Source of the DNA: Corynebacterium sp. | GTDB lineage: Bacteria; Actinomycetota; Actinomycetes; Mycobacteriales; Mycobacteriaceae | Reading direction: 5' to 3' | Assembly (NCBI RefSeq): GCF_030532715.1 | Contig: NZ_JAUNKO010000001.1 | Coordinates: 310,001 to 374,000 of the forward strand | DNA: 64,000 bases | In this document: piece by piece, positions 30,298-40,401 of the stretch | How the letters are laid out: every line of letters starts with the position of its first letter | How positions within the stretch are numbered: the first letter of the stretch is position 1 | The notes under the pieces: model-generated | Database searches by the model: none | Seen by the model: the letters and a program-made list of their open reading frames with translations, nothing else | What the model was told of the DNA's origin: nothing | Made by a program: the position numbers and the translations under genes

Positions 30298-30936
30298 GTG
30301 GCTTCTGACACTCAGTCCGCAGATCAGCACCGTAAGGGTTATACGCCGAAAAAGGGACGTCCTACGCCGAAGCGGAATGAGGTTGAACGTGCGCGTGGCG
30401 TTCGCCGTACGCCCACGGCGCCGCCGGAGACGGCGAAGGAGGCGCGCGCGCGTCGAAAGGCATTGAAGCAGTCAATGTCCAAGGAGGAGTATAAGGCGCT
30501 CAAAAAGAAGGAGCGGGAGGAGCGTGCCGCCCGCAGCCGTGCGGTGCAGCAGGGCATTGACCGCGGCGATGAGCGTTACTTATTGGACCGGGATAAGGGC
30601 GAGGTGCGCGCGTTTGCTCGCGATTGGGTGGATGCCCGCCGGTTCTTGTCCAACGCGGTGATGCCAATGTCGTTGGTGTTGCTAGTTGGGTTGTTTATTG
30701 CCCAGTCGTACCCGGAGTCCAATACTGCGGTGTCGATGGTCGCAATGCTGGTGATGGGCACGTTTTTCATCGAGGGTTATATTCTCGGTTCGCGCGTAAC
30801 CAAGGCCGCCAAGCAGCGTTTCCCGGATGCTGCGGATACTGGTTTTGCGTTGGGCTTTTACGCGTATTCGCGGGCGTCGCAGCCACGGAAGTTGCGGAGC
30901 CCGAAGCCGCGCGTGGAGATCGGCGCGGACGTTTAA
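30298..30936 (+). CDS. DUF3043 family membrane protein
   Basis: A 212-residue actinobacterial DUF3043 protein, similar to Rv2206. The first 110 residues are very basic and predicted helical (KRNEVERARGVRR, SKEEYKALKKKEREERAA), followed by RDWVDARRF and two membrane segments at about 125-143 and 150-168. The GTG at 30298 is supported by AAGGAG seven bases upstream. It ends directly before cobU, whose GTG is the next triplet, so it leads the cobUTS run. Function is unknown. Confidence 0.87.
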   Translation: MASDTQSADQHRKGYTPKKGRPTPKRNEVERARGVRRTPTAPPETAKEARARRKALKQSMSKEEYKALKKKEREERAARSRAVQQGIDRGDERYLLDRDKGEVRAFARDWVDARRFLSNAVMPMSLVLLVGLFIAQSYPESNTAVSMVAMLVMGTFFIEGYILGSRVTKAAKQRFPDAADTGFALGFYAYSRASQPRKLRSPKPRVEIGADV

Positions 30937-31464
30937 GTGCGCACGCTGGTACTGGGTGGGGCCCGTTCTGGGAAGTCAGCGTTCGCGGAGTCGCTCATGC
31001 CTACGGGCGCGGTGACCTATGTGGCTACGGCGCGCCCGTGGCCCGGCGATGCGGATTTTGCGGCGCGGATTGCGGACCATGTGCGCCGCCGCCCCCCGGA
31101 ATGGCGAACGGAGGATTACCGGGACGTAGTGGACGTGTTGGCGGATCCTCCGGCGGGCGCCGTGCTCGTGGATGACCTCGGCACGTGGCTCACACATGTT
31201 ATCGATTCCGCAGACGCTTGGGAGCTTCCCCGTGGCACCTGCGGCCCACGTATCGACGCCCTGGTACGCGGCGTCGATACGTACACTGGCGGCGAGCTCG
31301 TGCTGGTCACCCCCGAAGTAGGTATGGGAGTTATCCCCGAACACCCCGCGGGGCGACTATTCCGTGATGAAATTGGCACATTGAATGAGCGGCTTGCCCA
31401 TGTGTGCGACAAGGTGGTGCTTGTGATCGCAGGCATACCGCTCGTTGTAAAACCTCAACCCTAA
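30937..31464 (+). CDS. cobU: Adenosylcobinamide kinase / guanylyltransferase
   Basis: A 175-residue bifunctional enzyme that phosphorylates adenosylcobinamide and then adds GMP, for nucleotide-loop assembly of cobalamin. The P-loop GGARSGKS is at the N-terminus; [10 protein letters not shown] and the Walker-B-like [13 protein letters not shown] follow, and [20 protein letters not shown] is the conserved late block. Starts on GTG immediately after the previous stop. Followed 13 bases later by cobT. No corrin ring synthesis genes are nearby, so these genes could support salvage. Confidence 0.93.
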   Translation: MRTLVLGGARSGKSAFAESLMPTGAVTYVATARPWPGDADFAARIADHVRRRPPEWRTEDYRDVVDVLADPPAGAVLVDDLGTWLTHVIDSADAWELPRGTCGPRIDALVRGVDTYTGGELVLVTPEVGMGVIPEHPAGRLFRDEIGTLNERLAHVCDKVVLVIAGIPLVVKPQP

Positions 31465-31477
31465 CAAGGAGTCATCC

Positions 31478-32578
31478 ATGGTTCCCGCAGAACTTTTTGC
31501 CAAGGTCGACGCACCGAACTACGAAGTGCGCGAGCAAGCGGAGGCGCATCAGCTCACGCTGACCAAGCCCGCCGGCTCCCTTGGGCGTCTTGAACAGCTT
31601 GGGGTGTGGGTGAGCTCCTGCCAAGGCGTATGCCCGCCGCGAGCTATCCGCGACCCCCGCATCATTGTCTTCGCCGGCGACCACGGGGTGGCTGAGCGCG
31701 GTGTGTCCGCCTACCCCGCGGAAGTGTCCCTGCAGATGGCCGCCAACATCGACGCCGGCGGCGCGGCCATTAACGTGCTTGGTCGTGCGGCGGGGGCGTC
31801 GGTACGCGTGGTGGACATTTCGCTGAACCACGACGCGGACGGCGAATACCGGGTGCGTCGCGCCTCCGGCTGCATTGACCGTGAAGACGCCATGACCGAG
31901 GAAGAAGTCATCAAGGCAATCCAGGTCGGGCAGCGTATCGCCGATGAGGAGGTTGACGCTGGTGCGGACCTACTCATCGCCGGAGACCTCGGCATCGGAA
32001 ACACCACCCCAGCCGCCGCCCTCATTGGCGCCATGACGAACTCCGAGCCCGTGGTGGTGGTTGGCCGCGGCACCGGCATCGACGACGAAGGTTGGAAGCG
32101 CAAGGTTGCCGTAGTGCGTGACGCGATGTTCCGGGTGCGCACCATGCACCACGATCCCATCGGTGTGCTGCGCAGCATTGCCTCCCCCGACCTTGCCGCA
32201 ATGGCCGGTTTCCTCGCGCAGGCGGCCGTGCGCCGCACCCCCGTGATTCTCGACGGCGTAGTAGTAAGCTCCGCAGCGATCCTTGCCAATAAGCTCGCTC
32301 CCGGCGCCCGACAATGGTGGGTGGCAGGCCACCGCGGCGCAGAACCCGCCCACAAACTCGCCCTGCGCGCCCTGAAACTCGAACCGATCATCGACTTCAA
32401 GATGCGCCTCGGGGAAGGTTCCGGTGCGGCCGTGGCATTGCCCATCGTGAAAGCTGCGGTGGACATCATGATCGATATGGCCACCTTCGCTTCCGCCGGT
32501 GTCTCAGAAAAAACCGACGAGGAAGCCGCCGCAGCCGACGACGGTGACGGCACGGGCACCGCGGGTGCGGGCGCCTAG
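31478..32578 (+). CDS. cobT: Nicotinate-nucleotide--dimethylbenzimidazole phosphoribosyltransferase
   Basis: A 366-residue enzyme that activates dimethylbenzimidazole as alpha-ribazole phosphate for cobalamin. Family blocks include [41 protein letters not shown] and the late [12 protein letters not shown], which contains the catalytic glutamate. The ATG at 31478 has AAGGAG seven bases upstream. A C-terminal acidic and glycine-rich tail of about 20 residues is extra. Second gene of cobU-cobT-cobS. Confidence 0.95.
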   Translation: MVPAELFAKVDAPNYEVREQAEAHQLTLTKPAGSLGRLEQLGVWVSSCQGVCPPRAIRDPRIIVFAGDHGVAERGVSAYPAEVSLQMAANIDAGGAAINVLGRAAGASVRVVDISLNHDADGEYRVRRASGCIDREDAMTEEEVIKAIQVGQRIADEEVDAGADLLIAGDLGIGNTTPAAALIGAMTNSEPVVVVGRGTGIDDEGWKRKVAVVRDAMFRVRTMHHDPIGVLRSIASPDLAAMAGFLAQAAVRRTPVILDGVVVSSAAILANKLAPGARQWWVAGHRGAEPAHKLALRALKLEPIIDFKMRLGEGSGAAVALPIVKAAVDIMIDMATFASAGVSEKTDEEAAAADDGDGTGTAGAGA

Positions 32579-32587
32579 GCAACCACA

Positions 32588-33442
32588 ATGTCCGGGAAAG
32601 CGGAGATCGTCTCCGGCGAGCACGGCCCCGCACTGCTGGAAGGTCCCGCAACGGCACTGTCGTGGCTGACGATTCTGCCCGTCGGGGGTGTAGCCACGGC
32701 GTTTGACCGCACCACTGGCCGGCGGGTGATGAATTCCCTGCCGATCGTTGGGCTGGTGCTCGCCGTACCGACCATGCTGCTGATTCTGGGACTTTCCGCC
32801 ATTGGAACCCCCTCGATGTTGGTGGCGGTATTGTGCGTGGCGGGGTGGCAATGGGGAACCCGCATGCTGCACCTCGACGGCCTCGCCGATGTCGGGGACG
32901 CACTTGGTTCCCTCGCAGACCCCGCCGCCGCGCGGCTGATACTCGCCGATAAATACACCGGCGCCCTGGGCATGGGGGTCAGCATGCTCACCCTGCTTAC
33001 GCAAGTCGCCGCGCTCACCGCCATCCTCGAGCGCGTCCCCGCCCCGGCGTCCGCGGCGGCTATTGGAGTGATACTAGTGGTATCCCGGATCGCGGGCATG
33101 ATTCCCTGCCACCGCAAGTTTCACCCCTTGTCCGCACATGGCTTCGGCGCCATGATCATCGGTACGGTCTCCAGCCGCGCCATCGCAGCCTGGGCGATTC
33201 CCCTCGCAGCTGCCGTTGCCGCCCTCGGCGTCAGCTCCCCGACGGGGTGGCTCTTAGCCCTGCCAGCGCTGTGCGCGCTCGGCGCTGCCCTTGCCGCTGG
33301 AACCGGGCTGGCACGCCGCTTGCACAGTCGGTTCGAAGGGCTCAACGGCGATTGCGTTGGCGCCACCATCGAACTGACCGCCGCCGGCGCGGCAGTCATG
33401 TTCGTGATTGCCTTCCAGGCGACGCACACACTGCTGCTGTAA
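32588..33442 (+). CDS. cobS: Cobalamin synthase (adenosylcobinamide-GDP ribazoletransferase)
   Basis: A 284-residue integral membrane enzyme joining adenosylcobinamide-GDP to alpha-ribazole. FLTILPVGG-like start (SWLTILPVGG), the acidic block HLDGLADVGDALGS and ADKYTGALGMG mark the family. The usual DTADG is here DVGDA, keeping the first acidic pair but changing the glycine after the second Asp. About seven membrane segments follow. It lies nine bases after cobT and converges with ilvE. Confidence 0.9.
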   Translation: MSGKAEIVSGEHGPALLEGPATALSWLTILPVGGVATAFDRTTGRRVMNSLPIVGLVLAVPTMLLILGLSAIGTPSMLVAVLCVAGWQWGTRMLHLDGLADVGDALGSLADPAAARLILADKYTGALGMGVSMLTLLTQVAALTAILERVPAPASAAAIGVILVVSRIAGMIPCHRKFHPLSAHGFGAMIIGTVSSRAIAAWAIPLAAAVAALGVSSPTGWLLALPALCALGAALAAGTGLARRLHSRFEGLNGDCVGATIELTAAGAAVMFVIAFQATHTLLL

Positions 33443-33446
33443 CCCC

Positions 33447-33465
33447 AGCCGCGAACCGCGCGGCT
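33447..33465. terminator. Small hairpin between cobS and ilvE
   Basis: AGCCGCG pairs with CGCGGCT across a 5-base loop between two convergent stops. Short and without a U tract. Confidence 0.3.
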
Positions 33466-34564
33466 AGATCAACCGGTGCATCCAGCCGTGGGTGTCCGGC
33501 AGCACCCCGCGCTGAATGCCGGTGAGGGTTTCCCGCAGCTGCATGGTGATCGGCCCGGGTTGGCCCCCATGAATGTTGAACTCGCCGTGGCTACTCTTGA
33601 CTGAACCCACCGGCGTAATCACCGCCGCCGTGCCGCAGGCAAACGTTTCGCTCATAGCTGCTGAGGCGGCGGCTTCCTCCCACTCCGCGGTGGAAACGAG
33701 TGTCTCATCGGTGTCGTAACCGAGGTCTGCAGCGACTTGCAAGATGGAGTCGCGGGTGACCCCCGGCAACAGGGAGCCGGACAGCTTCGGGGTGACCACG
33801 CGGGCCTGAGCACCCGTGCCGTAGACGAAGAACAGGTTCATGCCGCCCATCTCCTCCACGTACTTGCGTTCGATGGCGTCCAGCCATACCACCTGATCGC
33901 ACCCCTGTTCCGCCGCCTGCGCCTGCGCGAGTAACGACGCCGCGTAGTTCCCCGCAAACTTCGCTGCACCGGTCCCACCCGGGCACGCGCGCACATAGTC
34001 CTCCGACAGCCACACCGACACCGGCCTAATCCCACCGGAGAAGTACGCCCCCGCCGGCCCCGCAATCACCGCAAACACGTACTGGCTTGCAGGCCGCACC
34101 CCTAGGCACGACTCCGTAGCGATCATAAACGGGCGCACATACAGCGATTCCTCACCGCCAGCCGCGGGGATCCACTCGTGGTCCACTGCCACCAGTTGGC
34201 GGATCGCCTCAATGAAATCCGCCACCGGCAATTGCGGCATGGCCAACCGCTCTGCGGAACGCTGAAACCGCAGTGCGTTCTGCTCCGGCCGGAACGTTTG
34301 AATGCTGCCGTCCTCGTGCCGATACGCCTTCAACCCCTCGAACACGGCCTGACCGTAGTGCAGCACCGACGCCGCGGGGTCCAACTCAATCGGCTGGTAC
34401 GGGACGATGCGGGCATCATGCCAGCCCTTCTCCACATTCCAATCGATGAGCACCATGTGATCGGTGTGGTATTTGCCAAACCCCGGATTGGCTAAAATTT
34501 CGGCCTTTCGCTCTGGGGTGGTCGGGTGATCCGTTTCGGAAACAGTAAAGGTCAATGCAGGCAT
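33464..34564 (-). CDS. ilvE: Branched-chain amino acid aminotransferase
   Basis: A 366-residue PLP enzyme of fold type IV that transaminates leucine, isoleucine and valine with 2-oxoglutarate. The PLP lysine is in [42 protein letters not shown] and [12 protein letters not shown] are conserved blocks. The ATG at 34564 is preceded by TAGTGT six bases upstream, so a leaderless transcript is likely. It is divergent from pepA. Confidence 0.95.
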   Translation of the reverse strand: MPALTFTVSETDHPTTPERKAEILANPGFGKYHTDHMVLIDWNVEKGWHDARIVPYQPIELDPAASVLHYGQAVFEGLKAYRHEDGSIQTFRPEQNALRFQRSAERLAMPQLPVADFIEAIRQLVAVDHEWIPAAGGEESLYVRPFMIATESCLGVRPASQYVFAVIAGPAGAYFSGGIRPVSVWLSEDYVRACPGGTGAAKFAGNYAASLLAQAQAAEQGCDQVVWLDAIERKYVEEMGGMNLFFVYGTGAQARVVTPKLSGSLLPGVTRDSILQVAADLGYDTDETLVSTAEWEEAAASAAMSETFACGTAAVITPVGSVKSSHGEFNIHGGQPGPITMQLRETLTGIQRGVLPDTHGWMHRLI

Positions 34565-34789
34565 ACAGACACACTACACCCACCCGAAAGCAACCACGCG
34601 TGCGAAAACCTAGTCGCAATTCTGCGTCGGGTAGCTGGCGCACGAATCATTGTTGCGCGGCTAACTCGTCGTATCGTTAGGGTGGAAATGCCTGCGGCGT
34701 CACCAATGCTTGCTTGATCGGCTTTGCTGGCGCGGCGGCACTTTCCACCACAACAGCAACACCACATCGTCTTGGAGGATCCAGTTATC

Positions 34790-36286
34790 GTGGCCAAAGA
34801 GTTTACGCTTCCGGCATTCGGCATCGTTCCGGCCGTGTCCACATCGAAGAAGCTCCCGAAACGCACCGAAGCACTCCTAATTCCCGTGTTCGAGGGCGAA
34901 GATGAGGTTGTGCTCGCGGCCAGCGGGCTGTTTGACAAGAAAACCGAGTTGGAAGTTTTCCAAGCGCTCGTGGCGGTTGGAGCCACCGGTGCGGCTGAAG
35001 AAATCACCAAAGTCCCCGCCCCGAAGGCGACCGGGGTGGATGTTATCGTCGCGGTCGGTTTGGGGGATGCCGACGAAGTCACCGAAACAGCTGTGCGGCG
35101 GGCAGCGGGGGTTGCAGCCCGAAGCCTAACGGGAATCGAACGGGCCGCCACCACGTTGGGCGCATTCGGCGTGCAGGCTGCGGTGGAGGGCTTCGTGTTG
35201 GGCGCCTACACCTACCGGGGCTTACGCACCGAAAAGCTCACCCCACGCAAGACTCCGGTGGGCGAAGTTGTCTTTGTGAACGCAGACAAGACTGAGGTTG
35301 CGCAGGCGCTGATTTCCGCAGAAGCAGTGGCACTGGCTCGTGACCTTGTCAACACCGCATCCTCACACCTATACCCGGAAACCTACGCGGAGTTTGCGGC
35401 GACCTCGGCAAAGCGCGAGGGCATCAATGTCGAGGTGCTTGACCACGCCGCGCTTGCCAAAGCTGGCTTCGGCGGAATCCTCGCCGTGGGGGAAGGTTCG
35501 GCTCGGCCACCACGCCTTGTCCGGTTGACGTACCGTGCGAAGAAGGCTTCGAAGCATGTGGCGTTGGTGGGTAAGGGCGTCACCTTTGACACGGGCGGCA
35601 TTTCCATCAAACCCGCCGCAAACATGGACCACATGATTATGGATATGGGCGGTTCGGCGGCGGTGCTGGCCGCGATCATCGCCGCCGCGCGCCTGAAACT
35701 GCCGGTCAATGTGACCGCGACAATCCCGTTAGCGGAGAACATGCCCGGCGGTGGTGCGTACCGGCCGGGTGACGTGATCACGCACTACGGGGGCACCACG
35801 TGCGAGATTATGAATACGGATGCGGAGGGCCGCCTTATCCTTGCCGACGCGATCGCACGCGCCTGCGAAGATGACCCGGATTACCTCATTGAGGCCGCTA
35901 CGCTCACCGGCGCGCAGCTGGTGGCGTTGGGGACCCGCACCACCGGCGTAATGGGCAGCGATGAATTACGCGATCGCATTGCCGCGCTCGGCCGCGAGGT
36001 GGACGAGCCCACATGGGCGATGCCGATCCCTGAGGAAACCGCAGCCTCACTGAAGTCCCCAGTGGCAGACCTGCGCAACCTGCCAAATCACCGCAATGCG
36101 GGCATGCTGGCCGCCGGATACTTCCTCGAACAATTCGTCGCTGATGGTGTCGAATGGGCGCACTTGGACATCGCGGGGCCGGCTTTCAACGCCGAAAGCG
36201 CACACGGATTCACCCCGGCCCGCGGGACGGGCGCGCCCGTGCGCACACTGATCGCCGCGTTGCGTGACATCGCGGAGAAGGGTTAA
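34790..36286 (+). CDS. pepA: Leucyl aminopeptidase (M17)
   Basis: A 498-residue cytosolic metalloaminopeptidase. The signature NTDAEGRLILADA is complete; GKGVTFDTGGISIKPAANM and MGGSAAVLAAI carry metal and catalytic lysine/arginine positions. The N-terminal alpha/beta domain spans about residues 1-170. I chose the GTG at 34790 with GGAGG upstream; a longer frame to an ATG at 34724 lacks family sequence. Its stop overlaps the stop of the convergent small gene by four bases. Confidence 0.94.
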   Translation: MAKEFTLPAFGIVPAVSTSKKLPKRTEALLIPVFEGEDEVVLAASGLFDKKTELEVFQALVAVGATGAAEEITKVPAPKATGVDVIVAVGLGDADEVTETAVRRAAGVAARSLTGIERAATTLGAFGVQAAVEGFVLGAYTYRGLRTEKLTPRKTPVGEVVFVNADKTEVAQALISAEAVALARDLVNTASSHLYPETYAEFAATSAKREGINVEVLDHAALAKAGFGGILAVGEGSARPPRLVRLTYRAKKASKHVALVGKGVTFDTGGISIKPAANMDHMIMDMGGSAAVLAAIIAAARLKLPVNVTATIPLAENMPGGGAYRPGDVITHYGGTTCEIMNTDAEGRLILADAIARACEDDPDYLIEAATLTGAQLVALGTRTTGVMGSDELRDRIAALGREVDEPTWAMPIPEETAASLKSPVADLRNLPNHRNAGMLAAGYFLEQFVADGVEWAHLDIAGPAFNAESAHGFTPARGTGAPVRTLIAALRDIAEKG

Positions 36287-36681
36287 TTCCCGTCCGGTAG
36301 TTCGCCGCGCTCAAAACGGGCGCGGCGTTCGCGTTGTTCCTGGCGTTTCCGCAGGATCCTGTCGCGCTCTATTTTCGCGCGCATGCGTTGCGGGTAGCCG
36401 GTCTCCTCCACGTCGTACACAGGCACATTCAGCAGTCGAACAAGTGCATCAATTCCTTTGGGTCCGCCGATGCGGCGACGGGTAAAATCACCATGTTCGT
36501 CGACGAGCACTGCGCTCATCTCATTGACCACGGTTTCGGGTTCGATATACGCCTCGACAAATGCCCGCCCAACTACCCACGAACGTAGGTAATCGCGGTC
36601 CTCTGGCCTGATTGTTTCTCCCGGCGCACGGGGTGGTTTCAGGCTGGATTTGGCGCGGTTTCGGCCGAAAATGTTGAACAC
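36283..36681 (-). CDS. Conserved actinobacterial hypothetical protein
   Basis: A 132-residue protein seen between pepA and the E2 gene in relatives. Blocks include RPEDRDYLRSWVVGRAFVEA, NEMSAVLVDEHGDFTRRRIG and a very basic C-terminal helix (MRAKIERDRILRKRQEQRER). No catalytic motif is recognised and no signal peptide or membrane segment is present. I chose the GTG at 36681 because TAGAAT lies eight bases upstream, fitting a leaderless start; a TTG at 36690 overlaps that hexamer. Function unknown. Confidence 0.75.
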   Translation of the reverse strand: MFNIFGRNRAKSSLKPPRAPGETIRPEDRDYLRSWVVGRAFVEAYIEPETVVNEMSAVLVDEHGDFTRRRIGGPKGIDALVRLLNVPVYDVEETGYPQRMRAKIERDRILRKRQEQRERRARFERGELPDGN

Positions 36682-36807
36682 AGCACACAATTCTATGAGT
36701 AAAACTGTGGTTTGTGCCTACCCTGCCGCAACAAAGCCAACGCCGAACCGGTACGCTTTGCTGTATTAGGACCGTAACAAAACGACTTTTCCAAGGAGTC
36801 TGACACA

Positions 36808-38838
36808 ATGGCGTTCTCCGTTGAGATGCCCGAACTGGGCGAATCCGTCACCGAGGGTACAATCACCCGATGGCTGAAGCAGGTTGGTGATACCGTCGCC
36901 GCTGACGAGCCGTTGCTGGAGGTCTCCACCGACAAGGTCGACACTGAGATTCCGTCCCCGGCTGCGGGTGTCCTTTTGAAAATCTTGGCGGATGAAGATG
37001 ACACCGTTGACGTCGGCGCCGTAATCGCAGAAATCGGCGAAGCAGGCGAAGCGCCAGCCGACACCGCGGCCGCCGAAGCAACACCCGCCCCCGCCGCAGC
37101 TACTGATTCCGCGCAAAGCGGTGCCGGGGATGCCGGTGCCGCGGGTGAGGCCACCGACATTGAGATGCCGGAGTTGGGCGAGTCGGTCACCGAAGGCACC
37201 ATCACCCGCTGGTTGAAGGCCGTCGGCGATACCGTCGAGGTAGATGAACCACTGTTGGAGGTCTCCACCGACAAGGTCGACACCGAGGTACCCTCCCCCG
37301 TGGCCGGCACCGTGGTGGAAATCCTCGCCGAAGAAGACGACACCGTCGACGTCGGCGCCGTGATCGCCCGCGTGGGCTCCGGTGCCGCCAAGCCCGCCGC
37401 CGCGGAAGCCCCGAAGCAGGAAACCCCCAAGCCGACCCCGGCACCGGAACCGAAGGCCGAGCCAAAGCAAGAGGCTGCAGGTGACGCCACCGACATTGAA
37501 ATGCCGGAATTGGGCGAGTCGGTCACCGAAGGCACCATCACCCGCTGGTTGAAGGCCGTCGGCGATACCGTCGAGGTAGATGAACCACTGTTGGAGGTCT
37601 CCACCGACAAGGTCGACACCGAGGTACCCTCCCCCGTGGCCGGCACCGTGGTGGAAATCCTCGCCGAAGAAGACGACACCGTCGACGTCGGCGCCGTGAT
37701 CGCCCGCGTGGGCTCCGGTGCCGCCAAGCCCGCCGCCGCGGAAGCCCCGAAGCAGGAAACCCCCAAGCCGACCCCGGCACCGGAACCGAAGACCGAGCCA
37801 AAGCAAGAGGCCGCGCCAAAGGTTGAGGCCGCACCGAAGGTGGAGGCTAAGCCGGAGGTGGCCGCGAAGGTGGAGGCACCGAAGGCCGCCGCCAAGAGCA
37901 ACGACAATGAGGGTGTCCCGTACGTGACCCCACTGGTGCGCAAGCTTGCTGATAAGCACGGCATTGATTTGCGTACCATCACCGGCACCGGCGTTGGTGG
38001 CCGTATCCGCAAGCAGGATGTGCTTGCTGCGGCGAAGCAGGGTGACACCGCGGAGGCAGCACCTGAGGCGCCGAAGTCCGCTGCTTCCACGAAGGGTGTA
38101 GACCCGGCAAAGGCAGCGCTGCGTGGCACCACGCAGCGGGTGAACCGTATCCGCGAGATCACTGCAAAGAAGACTCTGGAATCCCTGCATTCCGCAGCGC
38201 AGCTTACCCAGCTGCACGAGGTTGATATGACCAAGGTTGCGGATCTGCGGAAGGCTTCCAAGGCAGCGTTCCAGGCGAAGTACGGGGTGAACCTGACGTA
38301 CCTGCCGTTCTTTGCCAAGGCGATCGTGGAGGCGCTGGTTTCCCACCCGAACGTCAACGCGTCCTACAACGCGGACACCAAGGAAATGACCTACCACTCC
38401 CAGGTGAACCTTGGTATCGCGGTGGACACCCCGGCTGGCCTGCTGTCCCCGGTGATTCACAACGCGCAGGACATGACCCTGCCGGAGTTAGCGAAGGCCA
38501 TTGTGGATATTGCGGATCGCGCGCGCAACAACAAGCTCAAGCCCGCCGATCTGATGGGTGGCACGTTCACCATCACCAATATTGGTTCCGAGGGCGCTTT
38601 GTCGGACACCCCGATTTTGGTGCCGCCGCAGGCCGCCATGATCGGCACCGGCGCGATTGTGAAGCGCCCCGTGGTGATCACCGAAGACGGGGTCGATGCG
38701 ATCGCGGTGCGCCAGATGGTGTTCCTGCCGATGACCTACGACCACCAGGTGATTGACGGCGCCGACGCGGGCCGCTTCCTCACCACCGTGCGGGATCGCC
38801 TGGAGACGGCGAACTTCGCGGGCGATTTGGACCTCTAA
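36808..38838 (+). CDS. aceF: Dihydrolipoamide acyltransferase E2 with three lipoyl domains
   Basis: A 676-residue E2 core protein. Three lipoyl domains occupy about residues 1-78, 115-192 and 227-304, with attachment lysines in STDKVDTE at 43, 156 and 268. Ala/Pro/Lys linkers separate them. A peripheral-subunit-binding domain follows ([17 protein letters not shown]) and the catalytic domain ends with [16 protein letters not shown]. In C. glutamicum this single E2 (annotated sucB or aceF) serves pyruvate and, with OdhA, 2-oxoglutarate dehydrogenase. Lipoyl domains 2 and 3 are almost identical in DNA. AAGGAG supports the ATG. lipB follows. Confidence 0.95.
   Translation: MAFSVEMPELGESVTEGTITRWLKQVGDTVAADEPLLEVSTDKVDTEIPSPAAGVLLKILADEDDTVDVGAVIAEIGEAGEAPADTAAAEATPAPAAATDSAQSGAGDAGAAGEATDIEMPELGESVTEGTITRWLKAVGDTVEVDEPLLEVSTDKVDTEVPSPVAGTVVEILAEEDDTVDVGAVIARVGSGAAKPAAAEAPKQETPKPTPAPEPKAEPKQEAAGDATDIEMPELGESVTEGTITRWLKAVGDTVEVDEPLLEVSTDKVDTEVPSPVAGTVVEILAEEDDTVDVGAVIARVGSGAAKPAAAEAPKQETPKPTPAPEPKTEPKQEAAPKVEAAPKVEAKPEVAAKVEAPKAAAKSNDNEGVPYVTPLVRKLADKHGIDLRTITGTGVGGRIRKQDVLAAAKQGDTAEAAPEAPKSAASTKGVDPAKAALRGTTQRVNRIREITAKKTLESLHSAAQLTQLHEVDMTKVADLRKASKAAFQAKYGVNLTYLPFFAKAIVEALVSHPNVNASYNADTKEMTYHSQVNLGIAVDTPAGLLSPVIHNAQDMTLPELAKAIVDIADRARNNKLKPADLMGGTFTITNIGSEGALSDTPILVPPQAAMIGTGAIVKRPVVITEDGVDAIAVRQMVFLPMTYDHQVIDGADAGRFLTTVRDRLETANFAGDLDL
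37151..37812 (+). repeat. Tandem near-identical lipoyl-domain repeat (336-bp period)
   Basis: Bases 37151-37476 and 37487-37812 differ at only about four positions by eye, mostly silent. Lipoyl domain 1 (36808-37040) is clearly more diverged. This implies recent duplication or gene conversion. Confidence 0.9.
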
Positions 38839-38862
38839 TCGCCTAGGCCCCAGTTCCCCAAT

Positions 38863-38896
38863 ACACCCCGTCGGCTTCGCGGCTAGCGGGGTGTTT
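38863..38896 (+). terminator. Terminator after the E2 gene
   Basis: ACACCCCG pairs with CGGGGTGT and is followed by TTTTG, about 25 bases after the stop. lipB should therefore have its own promoter within about 60 bases. Confidence 0.7.
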
Positions 38897-38959
38897 TGCC
38901 GCCGAAACTCGCCGCCGCTTTGAAATTTTTGTTCGTTTTCGATTGAAGGCTTTTGCACC

Positions 38960-39685
38960 ATGACCGCCGCCCCCCGCCCGCCGTTTACTGCCGCAGACCA
39001 GCCAATCCGCGACGTCGATACGCCGCTTAAGGTGCATTGGTTAGGCGAAGTGGATTACGTGCAAGCTTGGGAACGCCAAGCGGAACTTGCGGCGCAGCGA
39101 GCGCGCGGGGAAATCACTGATCAGCTACTGTTTTTGGAGCACCCAAGTACGTACACGGCAGGCAAGCGCACGCAACCGGAGGACCGCCCGACCAACGGTT
39201 TGCCGTGCGTAGATGTGGATCGCGGCGGCCGCATTACGTGGCACGGCCCTGGGCAGCTGGTGTGTTACCCGATTGTGAAGCTTGCCGAACCCGTTGATGT
39301 GGTCGATTATGTGCGGCGCGTGGAGGAAGCAATTATTCAAGTGTTGCGCACGTCCGGGTTGCCTGGCGCTGGGCGGATCGAGGGTCGCTCTGGGGTGTGG
39401 CTGACCTCCCCGGACCGGAAGTTAGCGGCGCTGGGTATCCGGGTGACGCGCGGAGTGACCATGCACGGGCTGGCGTTGAACTGCAACAATACGTTGGAGT
39501 TTTACCACCACATCGTGCCGTGCGGGATTATCGACGCCGGTGTGAGCACCCTCAGCGCCGAGCTTGGGCGCAACGTGGAGCCGCAGGAAATGATTACCCC
39601 GCTTGCCGACGCCCTCGCCGCAGCGTTTTCCGGCGAACTCACCGTGGCGGACCACACGTTGGCTATACGCCCTGAGCCATCATAA
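38960..39685 (+). CDS. lipB: Octanoyltransferase LipB
   Basis: A 241-residue enzyme that transfers octanoate from acyl carrier protein to lipoyl-domain lysines. Blocks include [26 protein letters not shown] and the catalytic Cys/Lys pair in HHIVPCGI and KLAALGIRV. Substrate domains are encoded directly upstream in the E2 gene, and LipA finishes the cofactor. Its 3' end overlaps the convergent ABC ATPase gene by 23 bases, marking the left boundary of the accessory region that separates it from lipA. Confidence 0.95.
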   Translation: MTAAPRPPFTAADQPIRDVDTPLKVHWLGEVDYVQAWERQAELAAQRARGEITDQLLFLEHPSTYTAGKRTQPEDRPTNGLPCVDVDRGGRITWHGPGQLVCYPIVKLAEPVDVVDYVRRVEEAIIQVLRTSGLPGAGRIEGRSGVWLTSPDRKLAALGIRVTRGVTMHGLALNCNNTLEFYHHIVPCGIIDAGVSTLSAELGRNVEPQEMITPLADALAAAFSGELTVADHTLAIRPEPS

Positions 39686-40397
39686 GTTCGACAACGGCCT
39701 TATGGCGGGCCTGTTCGTCGGCGTGTTGGTAGGCGCCGAGGCGGAGTTCTTCGGCGATGTGGCCGTCTACAAGCACGACGAGCCGGTCGGCGCGCACCGC
39801 CACCATGGGGTCGTGGGTGACCAACACGATCGTGGTGCCGTCGCGGTTAATGTCCTGCAACAAATCGAGAATTTGTGCGGAGGTAGCGGAGTTGAGCGCG
39901 CCGGTGGGTTCGTCTCCAAACAGCATTTCCGGTTGATTGATCAACGCCCGGCAAATACCTGCACGCTGCAATTGCCCGCCCGAAACTTCCGTCACGGTAC
40001 GCTGCGCAAGCTGGGCAATCCCGGCGCGTTCCATGAGCTGTTCCGCGCGAGTCACAATCTCTGCCCGCGGCGACGTGCCGGCGAGGAACCCCGGCAGGAT
40101 GACGTTATCCAGGATGCCCAACGATTGCAGCAGGTTCGGCTGCTGGAACACAAAGCCGAATTTGGTGAGCCGCAATCTGGCAAGCTCCGCCTCCGATAAT
40201 TGTGTCAACGATTGTCCTCGGAACGTCACGTCCCCGGAGGTGGGGCGATCGAGGCCGCTGAGTGCGTGCAGCAACGTGGATTTGCCGGAGCCGGAGGGGC
40301 CCATGATAGCCACGAACTCTCGTTCGTCAACGGTGAAGTCGATACCGTCGAGCACACGGGTTTGGTATTCCTTGACCAGGTTGGTTGCGGTAAGCAT
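39663..40397 (-). CDS. ABC transporter ATP-binding protein (LolD/MacB type)
   Basis: A 244-residue ATPase. Walker [11 protein letters not shown]-loop region [14 protein letters not shown], signature [15 protein letters not shown] and Walker [12 protein letters not shown] are all present. The [12 protein letters not shown] form and the partner permease place it with LolD/MacB/FtsE-type systems, which move substrates or transmit force rather than import. I chose the ATG at 40397 ([13 protein letters not shown]). It starts four bases after the permease stop, in one operon with a TetR regulator. Confidence 0.9.
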   Translation of the reverse strand: MLTATNLVKEYQTRVLDGIDFTVDEREFVAIMGPSGSGKSTLLHALSGLDRPTSGDVTFRGQSLTQLSEAELARLRLTKFGFVFQQPNLLQSLGILDNVILPGFLAGTSPRAEIVTRAEQLMERAGIAQLAQRTVTEVSGGQLQRAGICRALINQPEMLFGDEPTGALNSATSAQILDLLQDINRDGTTIVLVTHDPMVAVRADRLVVLVDGHIAEELRLGAYQHADEQARHKAVVELMMAQGV

Positions 40398-40401
40398 GAC
40401 G

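Noticed and set aside
36693..38460. Long open frames of 554 and 564 codons on the minus strand
   Set aside because: They are antisense to the E2 gene and arise from its GC-rich, repetitive codons; translations are low-complexity and copy its repeats.
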